Positions 46,101 through 55,375 of a stretch of 64,000 nt of DNA are shown here, piece after piece; position 1 is the stretch's first letter, and each line of letters starts with the position of its first letter. The position numbers were made by a program, and so were the translations under genes. The notes below the pieces were generated by a model. That model saw only the letters and a list, made by a program, of their open reading frames with translations, searched no databases and was not told the origin of the DNA. The DNA comes from Earliella scabrosa (Eukaryota > Basidiomycota > Agaricomycetes > Polyporales > Polyporaceae). The stretch is taken from positions 186,001-250,000 of the forward strand of contig JABYQQ010000007.1 of assembly GCA_022605405.1 (NCBI GenBank). Direction: 5' to 3'.

Positions 46101-47867
46101 TTCCGGGCGGGTCTAGAAACACTACAATAAAAATGTATATCACTCCGGGCACCCTCAGTTCTGGCCCGGGAACTTTCCGGGCGGGTCTAGTAACACTACA
46201 ATAAAAATGTATATCACTCTGGGCACCCTCAGTTCTGGCCCAGGAATTTTCCGGGCGGGTCTAGAAACACTACAATATAAATGTCTACCACTCCAGGCAC
46301 CCTCAGTTCTAATCCACTAATTTCCCGGGCGGGTCTAGAAACACTACAATATAAATGTCTACCACTCCGGGCACCCTCAGTTCTGGCCCGGTCATTTTCC
46401 GGGCGGGTCTAGTAACACTACAATACAAATGTCTACCACTCCAGGCACCCTCAGTTCTGGCCCAGCAATTTCCCGGGCGGGTCTAGTAATACTGTAACAA
46501 AAACATAGACCACTCCGGGCGCCCTCAGTTCTGGCCCGGTCATTTCCCGGGCGGGTCTAGCAATCCTGTAACAGGCCAACCAATTATCCAATCGAAGTAG
46601 ACCTCTGACTATGCTGTCATTTCGATTGAATTGTATATCTGGTCACAACAGTGTGTGGATCCAAACACATGGCTTCACCATATGCATTTTCGATCGGACA
46701 TAGTAACTGCTCATGTTGTTGGCTCGTTCTAAACACATTTATGAACATGTCTCAGATTTATAAACAAATGTGTGTTCGATCGACTTGTCTTCTTGGCCAT
46801 GCGATGACCTCGATCGGACCAGTAGAAAGGCAATATTGTACATTCGATCAACATCAATTTGCTGCAAAGTATGTAAATCCGTTCGGGCCATAATCACAGT
46901 GATGGTAATGGATTCGTTCGGGCCACAGTATTGACATAAATACAAGGTCCGATCGATGCCAGTCACCAAGCCATGTGGCCATTCGATCGGAACAGAACTC
47001 AAGCAAGTATATCAGATCAATCGAAATACTATTTAATCCATTACATTAGGCCAATCGGAACACCGTCCAAGCAACTGCATTATGTCGATCGAACATAGTA
47101 GTGTGTCCACATATACTGCCCGCCCGGCCCTGCTGGGTAGCCGCCCAGGTATTATCTGGATTATTGACCGGGCGGATGTGTAGATCCATTACTGATAGCC
47201 ACCCTCAGCGTCACTCACAAGTTGTTCGATCGAGATGCTGTATTGGGTAGCTGAGGCATATCCGATCGAACTATCAGCAAAACAACTTGTTCAAGTCGAT
47301 CGGACTCAACCAATACATTTGAATTCTGCCCGGTGAATTGCCGCCCGCCGCCCCCGCCGCCCGGGCATTACTTATCTGACAGCTGGGTGGGTGTGCAGAC
47401 CCATTATTAGGCTGCTCAGAGCCGTTCGATCGAAGTTATCTATTGGGAAGCTGATACATATTCGATCGGGCCATCAACAAATTAAAATATTTCACTCGAT
47501 CGAACTCGAATGGGCCACAATCCTGGCGTTTAGTGAGCCAGAATGGTACACAATACTGGTACTACCATTTCTACTGAACTCTGTGTGCGCGGACCGGTGC
47601 CCACAGCCCTCGACCTCTGGCACGACAACCGATACGGATGGGCACGTGATGCTCCGTTTCCTTCAGAAGCAAGGGCTCTCGTCCGACGTCGAACCTGCCC
47701 TCAAGACCGTCGGCATCACTGATCTTGCCCGCATGCGGGCCTTGGGAGCCCTTCCTGATGCTGCCCTCGATAGGCTCGAGACTGCATTAGCGGGTGAGGG
47801 ACTCGACCTTGCCGCACGGCTCCTCATCCGCGAAGGGCTCCGCGACTGCGCCAATGTACGAGCCTGA
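43175..47867 (+). CDS. Family protein C: SIM-like motif, basic block, C2H2-like finger, novel C-terminal domain; intron holds a 3.4-kb palindrome
   Basis: Exons 43175-43340, 43397-43764, 43819-43968, 44023-44124 and 47607-47867 join in frame to 348 residues. The N terminus is acidic (DSESDISDVSDVSEYIGS). Exon 2 has SISPDRIIRRRRKLRRYGF and the SIM-like CQVIDLSSDSEDPEDE. Exon 3 starts RPVWLRYALGELYNQFPNIR and ends ECRECKDLV. Exon 4 gives IIGAGPGKTLGRLKNHIEQL and H, completing C-x2-C-x19-H-x4-H. The last exon ends in the shared domain (LRFLQKQGLSSDVEPALKTV, GITDLARMRALGALPD, LLIREGLRD). The fourth intron, 44125-47606, contains a complete palindromic element; without it the intron would be 59 nt. 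A Copia element starts 39 bp after the stop. Whether the gene is still expressed is not known. Confidence 0.75.
44136..47558. mobile_element. 3.4-kb palindromic (foldback-like) element in an intron of gene C
   Basis: Positions i and 91694-i are complementary from 44136/47558 inward. The arms are 44136-45706 and 45988-47558 (1,571 bp each), essentially identical where compared by eye, with one mismatch noticed near 45590. The outer ends read CAGTATTGTGTACCATTC and its complement. Each arm has an AT-richer outer part studded with CGATCGA-type motifs, a GGC-rich spot near 44331-44354, and an inner block of 74-bp repeats. No transposase-like frame is visible. Identical 80- and 87-codon frames on the two arms are by-products of the symmetry. 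No target-site duplication is obvious. CAG...CTG ends hint at a hAT relationship; this is only a suggestion. Confidence 0.85.
45134..46560. repeat. 74-bp minisatellite, two head-to-head blocks
   Basis: Units start with CTAGACCCGCCCGG and contain CCAGAACTGAGGGTGCCCGG. Successive CTAGACCC starts at 45134, 45208, 45282, 45356 fix the period at 74 bp. The left block (to 45987) has about 11-12 units, and the right block (45988-46560, inverted) about 8. Unit variants occur in the same order from the outside inward in both arms (for example GAAATTAGTGGATTAGAAC in the fourth unit), so the arms arose by copying, not by independent expansion. About 3.8 extra units (45707-45987) form the central loop. 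Confidence 0.9.
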
Positions 47868-47906
47868 ACATGACGACGATGTGAGAACATATCCGGATAT
47901 GTCGGA

Positions 47907-48505
47907 TGTTGAACAATGGACTACGAACAGTAGACGCGCATTAGGCGCTATGGGCACTGCTTCTTACGATAGATCTTAGGCTGTGCTTCTTTCTTTCCAT
48001 ATTAGGTATACGTTGTACGATACACATGGTTACTAGGCTTCTCTTTTGTCCAGTCCATTCCAGTGCGTTCTTCTACACTCCGGACTCTTCTTAGACTGTT
48101 CCAGATCGTCCTTGTGACCATACTTTGTTCTCCATTTGTCGTTATCTTTGTTCTGTCTGAGTCATCCTTCGTCGCTCCTTACTCATCCTCGACTCACTCT
48201 GACTCAGACACATCACATGCCCTCCTTACTATCGCTTACTCATGCAGCTCCTTTACGGTATATAAGGAGGACTCTCTGGGACTCGTCTCCTCAGTCTTTC
48301 ACTCACTGACTGAGGAGTAAGTACTCGTCTTACCTATGCGTTCATATGCTCTTACTTACAAGTACCTGTGTAGCTTGTCTGTCCGCTCACTTACTAGGTA
48401 CTTGGCATTATGCTAATATAGTCTTTCACTCACTGACTGAGGACTTGTCTGTCCGCTCACTTACTAGTCGCTTGCGACATCGCCTCACAGGTTCTCACTC
48501 CATCA
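47907..48505 (+). repeat. 5' LTR of the Copia element
   Basis: Starts TGTTG and ends ATCA. It contains a TATA box (GTATATAAGG) at about 48258-48267, a candidate RNA start region just after, and a repeated CTTGTCTGTCCGCTCACTTA segment (about 48371 and 48446). The sequence immediately downstream, GGTTATGAGCCC, is where a primer-binding site would be expected. Confidence 0.93.
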
Positions 48506-49454
48506 GGTTATGAGCCCTGCGCTCTGACCGTTGCTAGTCGTCACATCGCGCGCACCCGACGACTTCTACCCTCGTGCACATCCTCCACTAACTCCTTAGC
48601 TCTTGACTGTGCCCGCCGACACTGCTGCCAGGGGGACATTCCTGCGCTCGTGACGCAGCCCTGAGCGCTCTTTAGTAGTCACATAGCTCGTAGTATCGTT
48701 GTACAACCTATTGTGCTCTCGAGGCACACGGGTCTTTTTGGATATCCCTCAGCCAGGCCACGCACTTGCGCCCGCCAGCTGTTGTATCCGGGGTGTCATC
48801 ACCTTTGGAGCCGGAGGACAACCGTTCGGACCCTCCTTACGATACCATTTTCATACATACGTTGTAGCAGACTCTTTCTGGGCACAGTTGGCAACTTCTA
48901 CCCTTGGCATTAGCATATCCGACTTGCTGGTGTTTAAGGTTCACCTGAACAGGTGTTCATCTCTACGTTGCCTTTGCACGAGGCTTTCCAAATCATCGCA
49001 ATCTTGAACCTGTCGCAGCGACACAGTGGCTTCATCAGACGACGAACCGTTTGATTGTAGTCACTCATACCATCGGCACGACCGCGTTGACCAAAGGGAC
49101 GTCTTCTGGGACGAGTCAGATAGAAGGTGGTACTACTGCGAACGACAACCGTGTCCTAACCGGGAGTCGGAAGTAGCTCAACCAGACAACTGCACTGTAC
49201 CTCGTCGTAACGTACCTATCGCTCCTGACCAGGTCTGCCGACCACGAACACCGGACACATCCTCGTCATCCTCATCCCCTGCTTCGTCTGAGCACGAAGT
49301 TGCAAATATCCTCGAAGATCCTGCGGAGCCTCCAGTCCCAACTCCTCTCCCTTCTATCGTTATCTCTCCGCCTACACCGACTCTCCCTCCTCTACCAGCC
49401 CTAGATCTCATCGTCAACCAGCCTGACTCAACCGACTTTGTCTACTCCTTCACC

Positions 49455-52400
49455 ATGTCGGAAGCTGGAATGGAAAAGAGTCTTCCTCAGCTCCACGGGC
49501 AGGAAGGCTACAAGGAATGGGCTCGTCAGATGAAGGGCTATCTCATGATGATCGATGCATGGGATATCGTCAGCGGCACGGAGAGTCAACCAGCTGCCAC
49601 TGATGCGGCTGGTCTCAAGGATTGGAAGAAGAGAGATTCCCGTGCAAGTGGTATCCTCATGTACAAAACCACTGCCGAGGTAGCCAAGTGCTATGAAGGG
49701 AAGAACACCTCGAAGGAGATCTGGGATGCCCTGAATACGACCTACGAGAAGACCGACAATGGGTACAGTTTCTCCCGCTTCGAACGGCTTCTCAACTATC
49801 CTCGTTTCAACGAGAACAAGTCGATCGTCGACCAGGTCCAGACCTTCATCGGGCTGATGAACGAGCTTACCACAGGCTCCACCAACACCCTCGCCGAGCA
49901 TATCAAGGTCTACTGGCTCTTCTCCAAGATGCCGGATTCCTATCGCCCATCGATCTCCACTATCCTCCACACCACGGCTGAGACGGACCTGACCCTTGAA
50001 AAGGTTAAGCCGAAACTCAAGCTCGAGGACTCCCTTCGTGGTACATCGATCGGTCAGGCAAACAAGATCTCGAAGCCGAAGTCCAAGCCCAAGCCCCCTT
50101 GCGAGCATTGCGGTAAGACGAACCATGACTCGTCGAACTGCTACAAAAAGTTCCCGGAGAAAGCTCCGAAGCGGAACAAAGGCAAGGGCAAGGACAACGG
50201 CAACGGCAACGGGAATCAGTCAGGTGGATCTGGGAATAATAATGGACATAACCACGCGCACACTCTAGCAGCCTTTGTACCTGTATCTACGAGCACCATC
50301 AACAAGATCTCCTTTTCAGCTTATAAGGCGGACAACGCCAAAGACATGGACCTTGAGCGAACCACACTCTGGCTCATGGATTCTGGAGCATCTCAACACG
50401 TTACTGGCTGCCTCGAGGACTTCACTGAGTACCGTCCATATGACACACCTGTTCTGTTTGGCACCGCCCAGGCAGGTAGTGACGGACATGTCCAAGGACT
50501 CGGTGAAGGTACGGTCAAAGGATACACTTATGTGGAAGGCAAACGGGTCTCCTTCACACTTCAGAACGTCTGCTACGTTCCAGCAGCAGGCAATACCCGT
50601 CTGTACTCCACTGGTGTCATCGAGCGCGCGAAGGGGTTCATCTATCAAGGGGGATACTACATGAGGATCTTTGACTCAAGGCCGGAAGGCTTTGTCGAAT
50701 CTGGCAAGACGGTTAAGGTTGTCGGCAATGAGGTGGTTACTGCCCACTACGCCGCATCACACAACCTATACTACTTTCTGCTTGAGAATGCCGAACGTGA
50801 TCTCAATGCTGCGTCCCACACTACACTCGATCACGACCTTGCTCATCGTCGCTGGGGTCATCCTGGCAAGGAAGCGGTCAAGCGTCTTCCTGATGCAGTC
50901 AACGGTGTAGATGGCATTGACTCTAGTTCATCGGACAAACCATGCGAAGGATGCGCGAAAGGCAAAATGCATCGCCGTCCGTTCCCTCCGTCTTCGAAAC
51001 GCGTCTCGGAACCATGCGAACCCGTCCACATGGATGTCGCTGGGCCGATGAGCACCTCGATTGGTGGTTACAGCTACTTCTGCACCTTCATCGATGACTA
51101 CACCGGTCTCGCCTGTGTCTACTGCCTGAAGCGTAAATCCGATCAGGAGGCCGCTTTCAAGGAGTACAAAGCCTGGGCTGAGACACAGACCGGTCGTAAG
51201 ATCAAGAAGGTACGATCCGATCGAGGGGGGGAATATCTGTCCGATTCGTTCGAGTCATTGCTACGCGAATTCGGGATCGAGCACGATAAGACGTTGCCTG
51301 GCTCGCCTCAGCAGAATGGACGTGCTGAACGCTTCAACCGGACCATTGAGGAGAAGTCACTCTGTATGCTTCACCAAGCCGGTCTCTCTCATGGTTTCTG
51401 GAAACTCGCACTTGAAGCAGCCGTTCACATCTATAACCGTCAGCCAATGAAACGACTCAAGTGGCAATGCCCCATCACACTCTGGACCGGTAAGAAACCG
51501 GACGTCTCATACTTCCGTGTGTTTGGGTGCAAAGCCTATGTACATGTGCAGAAGGACAAGCGTCATGGGAAGCTCGACGTGAAGGCAGTCGAGAGGACGT
51601 TTGTGGGCTATGAACCGGGTTCAAAGGGGTATCGTCTATGGAACCCGACTGCCCACCAAGTCGAAGTATCTCGCGATGTGATCTTCGATGAGGACGTATT
51701 TCCTGCACGTGCAGACACCGGCACTCGTCGCGCTACCCCCGACGACAGTCCGTTCCCTGCTCAACCGTCAGAGGATTCTTCCAATGACGATGTTGATCTC
51801 CCTGTTCCTCGTGATAACGACGAACCTCCTCCTCCCGCTCCGCCACAAGACCCTGCTCCTGCTCCGCCCGAAGCTGAACCGCAGCCGCCGCAACCACAAC
51901 AGCCTCCGCCGCCTCCCGCTCAGATTCCTAAGCCGAATCATCGTCGCGGACGTCATCCTCCTGCCGCAGGAGATGCCCCTTCTCCTCGTCGCTCTGAGCG
52001 ACAGACCAAGGGTGTCCCTTCAAAGGCACGGACCGAGGACAACGTGTACGGTGATGAACCTCCCGCTCAGATAGATGCTAGGACCGATGCGGATGGTGAA
52101 CAGGCTGAGGCACAATCAATACTCGCGTTTATCCATTACTCTCGGTACAAGTCTGGTATTCCTGAGCACCATAAGGATGCCATGGCTAGACCGGATCGCG
52201 AACATTGGAAAGCGGCTGAGCGAGCAGAGTACGAATCACTAATGGCTAATAAGACATGGGTCTTGGTTCCTCGCCCAAAGGACCGATCCGTCGTCACATG
52301 CCGTTGGGTCTATGATCGGAAGTCAGATGGTCGCTACAAAGCACGTCTTGTAGCTAGGGGATTCACGCAGGTCTATGGGAAGGATTACCATGAAACCTTC

Positions 52401-54279
52401 TCACCCGTCGCTCGTTTCGAGTCCATCCGTTATCTCTTTGCGCATGCTGCCCTAGAGGACTGGGACGTCGACGCGATGGATGTAAAGACTGCGTTCCTCA
52501 ATGGCGACCTTGACGAGGAGGTCTACATGGAACAACCGGAAGGGTGGGTCGCGAAAGGCAAAAAGGATCACGTTTGTCTGCTTAAGAAGGCCATCTACGG
52601 TCTCAAGCAAGCCTCTCGCCAGTGGAATGTCAAAATCCATGACTCGCTCGTTCAACAGGGATTTGTTCGGACGTACTCTGATGCCGGAGTCTACGTATAT
52701 CGCCGACAAGGGGGGGATTCAGACCCTGATCATGTCACTATCATTGTCTTGTATGTCGACGACCTACTTCTCATGGGGAAAAGTCGTGTACAGATTGACA
52801 AGGTCAAGAAGGCGCTAGGCAAGCAGTACAAGATGACGGACTTAGGTCCGGTACAGCGATTCCTTGGTCTACGCATACGTCGAGATCGTCAAGCTAAGAC
52901 ACTCGACATCGACCAGGAAGAGTACATCGAGGCTATTCTGGAGAACCATCAGATGGCTAACTGTACGCCTGTGCGCACTCCTCTTCCCTCTGGTGCCGTG
53001 CTCGAAGCCGCTCAGACGGAGGCATCGGCAAAACTTCTCAAGCGTTTCCAGAGCTTGATGGGCAGTCTTCTCTATGCCTGTCTTGGGACGCGACCCGACA
53101 TCGCGTTTGCCATCAGCCGTCTCGGTAAATACAGCGCTAACCCCTCGGAAGCACATCTTCACTATCTCCAATACGTGCTTCGCTATCTCCGGGGGACTTC
53201 ACATTATCGTCTGCGCTATGACGGAGCGTCTAATCAGTACTTTCAGTTCCGGAGTTGCAACCCACCCGTCTATTAGACGTCGTGGGTTGCAACCCACGCG
53301 CTTAGCACTGTTCCCCCCATAGCCCACCGCGGACTTGTCATTCTCGCCGGCTGCCGTCCTCCATGGAGGGCGTTTTGCGCCGTCGTCGGGCCCCCGCCTG
53401 TTGCTGGCGCTCCCACGTGTGCCGCCTCCCGCCTCCCGCTCCACGTTGAGGACCGGCGTCTAACCCCGCCCCTCGTAATTCATTCAAACCCCCAAAGGGA
53501 GCCGGGGTGATTTAATCGCGCGAACGAGGCTTTAGTGTGCCCGCCTGAGCGCGACCGGCTCGGGGGACCCCCCGAGCGCAGCGAGGGAGGGGAGGGAGCG
53601 CGAATGGCGGGTCCTCTTCGCGCACGGGCTGGAAGTCAGGACTGACTCCAAAGGGACTTAGCGAGTCACTGGGCGGCTCGCAAGCGAGACGATGATGCCA
53701 AATATGGCGGGATTTTCGTTAAGCGAGTGGGTTGCAACCCACGACGTCTAATAGACGGGTGGGTTGCAACCCCGGAACTGAAGTCCCTCGTCTAATGCCG
53801 GTTTGACCGCGTTTTCCGATTCAGACTGGGCAGAGGATCGCGATGATAGGCACTCGCAAACTGGCTTCATCTTCAAGATGGCAGGTGGCGCAATCTCATG
53901 GGCGTCGCGACGGCAGCCGACGATTTCGCTCTCTTCTACTGAGGCGGAATACAAGGCAGCGTCAGACACCAGCCGCCAGATGATGTGGCTAAGGACGTTT
54001 GGAGATGAGTTAGGGGACGACATGAGTGCGTCTACGCCCATGTGTATGGATAACCATGGCGCGATCTTCCTCTCTGAGAACCCAGCCATCGACAGGCGTA
54101 CCAAGCACATAGAGGTCCACTACCATTTTGTGCGCGAGTATCTCGCCAGTGGGAGTATGGACATCTATTACATCGCGAGCAAGGAGAATCTGGCAGATGC
54201 GCTAACGAAGAATGTCACCTTCTCTGTGGTTGACTACTTCGTACAGCACTCTGGTCTCATTTCTTCCTCCGCGTCTTGA
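49455..54279 (+). pseudogene. Copia Gag-Pol polyprotein, interrupted
   Basis: The first ATG in frame is at 49455 (MSEAGMEKSLPQLHGQEGYK). Gag ends with a zinc knuckle CEHCGKTNHDSSNC (CX2CX4HX4C). Protease motif WLMDSGASQHVTG follows, then an integrase with the HRRWGHPG His region, and DDE residues in HMDVAGP, RSDRGGEY and RFNRTIEE. A Pro-rich linker precedes reverse transcriptase (ARLVARGFTQ, MDVKTAFLNGDL and the YVDD box in LYVDDLLLMG). RNase H residues appear after the insertion (FSDSDWAED, SSTEAEYKAA, DNHGAIFLSENP). The frame stops at 53276 inside the inserted element, and the RNase H part resumes at 53797. About 143 open codons precede the ATG (49026-49454) and include WDESDRRWYYC, which looks coding. 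Confidence 0.93.
53235..53788. mobile_element. hAT-like non-autonomous element inside the Copia RNase H region
   Basis: The 8-bp sequence CGTCTAAT occurs at 53227-53234 and 53789-53796. Removing the element and one copy restores an in-frame Copia segment (DGASNAGLTAFSDSDW). The element's ends carry inverted repeats with TTCAGTTCCGG(A/G)GTTGCAA followed by CCCACCCGTCTA and its complement, reaching about 60 bp inward. The interior is GC-rich, with no protein-coding frame of note. An 8-bp duplication is the hallmark of hAT transposons, so this is best described as a hAT-type MITE. Confidence 0.88.
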
Positions 54280-54281
54280 AC

Positions 54282-54290
54282 GAGTGGGAG
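54282..54290 (+). other. Polypurine tract of the Copia element
   Basis: GAGTGGGAG lies immediately before the 3' LTR, as expected for the plus-strand primer. Confidence 0.7.
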
Positions 54291-54889
54291 TGTTGAACAA
54301 TGGACTACGAACAGTAGACGCGCATTAGGCGCTATGGGCACTGCTTCTTACGATAGATCTTAGGCTGTGCTTCTTTCTTTCCATATTAGGTATACGTTGT
54401 ACGATACACATGGTTACTAGGCTTCTCTTTTGTCCAGTCCATTCCAGTGCGTTCTTCTACACTCCGGACTCTTCTTAGACTGTTCCAGATCGTCCTTGTG
54501 ACCATACTTTGTTCTCCATTTGTCGTTATCTTTGTTCTGTCTGAGTCATCCTTCGTCGCTCCTTACTCATCCTCGACTCACTCTGACTCAGACACATCAC
54601 ATGCCCTCCTTACTATCGCTTACTCATGCAGCTCCTTTACGGTATATAAGGAGGACTCTCTGGGACTCGTCTCCTCAGTCTTTCACTCACTGACTGAGGA
54701 GTAAGTACTCGTCTTACCTATGCGTTCATATGCTCTTACTTACAAGTACCTGTGTAGCTTGTCTGTCCGCTCACTTACTAGGTACTTGGCATTATGCTAA
54801 TATAGTCTTTCACTCACTGACTGAGGACTTGTCTGTCCGCTCACTTACTAGTCGCTTGCGACATCGCCTCACAGGTTCTCACTCCATCA
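54291..54889 (+). repeat. 3' LTR of the Copia element
   Basis: Same length and, by eye, same sequence as the 5' LTR, including the TATA box (about 54642-54651). It is followed by the TCGGA target duplication. Transcription reading out of it would proceed toward family gene D, 487 bp downstream. Confidence 0.93.
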
Positions 54890-55375
54890 TCGGAGTCTCT
54901 TCCGAGAAGGCGGTGCGTGTTTGGTGTTTCGACGATCGGTGATTTTGTTTTGTTAGGGATGTCATGTCATTCGAAGCCGAGACGAAGAGTCTTGTTGCGG
55001 AAGGCCGGACCCCCTCTTCTGCCAGTTATCCTCTGTACGAATGAAGAGGCGTCGCAAGTGAGTGCATGCATACTTTTGTAGTGGTAGCGTCGTGACATTG
55101 GTCAGCACAATTTATTCCGGCGTAGTTCATGTTCCTCCATCGTGCCTCAATCGTCCAGGGTCCTTCGATCGTGTTCCGATTTGTCAATTTGTGGTCCTGA
55201 AGCGGCTGCGGCACCAGGCAAAGGTGACATGAAACAATATCGGGCAACGGAACGCCCTACACCGAGAAGCATATCTTCTCTCATCTCCGTAATCCAGGTG
55301 CTCTTGCTCACGACACCGCTCTCTCTCTCTGTCGCGATTGTCGACCATACGTTGTAGGCATCTCTCCCATATGTC
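54890..55375. other. Spacer between the Copia element and gene D
   Basis: About 490 bp formerly contiguous with the 3' flank of gene C. It contains the promoter of gene D; no TATA box is clear. Confidence 0.4.

Larger units (their letters stand above)
47907..54889 (+). mobile_element. Ty1/Copia LTR retrotransposon (broken by a hAT-like insertion)
   Basis: Two 599-bp LTRs (47907-48505 and 54291-54889) begin TGTTGAACAATGG and end CACTCCATCA and look identical. The element is flanked by a 5-bp target duplication TCGGA (47902-47906 and 54890-54894). A purine-rich tract GAGTGGGAG (54282-54290) precedes the 3' LTR. The internal region encodes one Gag-Pol frame with protease, integrase, reverse transcriptase and RNase H in Copia order. 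Near-identical LTRs imply a recent insertion, which lies 39 bp after the stop codon of family gene C. A 554-bp element at 53235-53788 interrupts the RNase H part. Confidence 0.95.

Noticed and set aside
45134..46560. CRISPR-like regular repeats
   Set aside because: The whole 74-bp unit is repeated without unique spacers, the host is a eukaryote, and the blocks are a minisatellite inside a palindrome.
44692..47002. Identical 80- and 87-codon frames on both arms of the palindrome
   Set aside because: They are mirror images produced by the inverted repeat and carry no protein motif.
44128..47566. 8-bp target duplication around the palindrome
   Set aside because: Flanks ACAATCCA and GTACTACC do not match, so no duplication can be claimed and assignment to hAT stays tentative.
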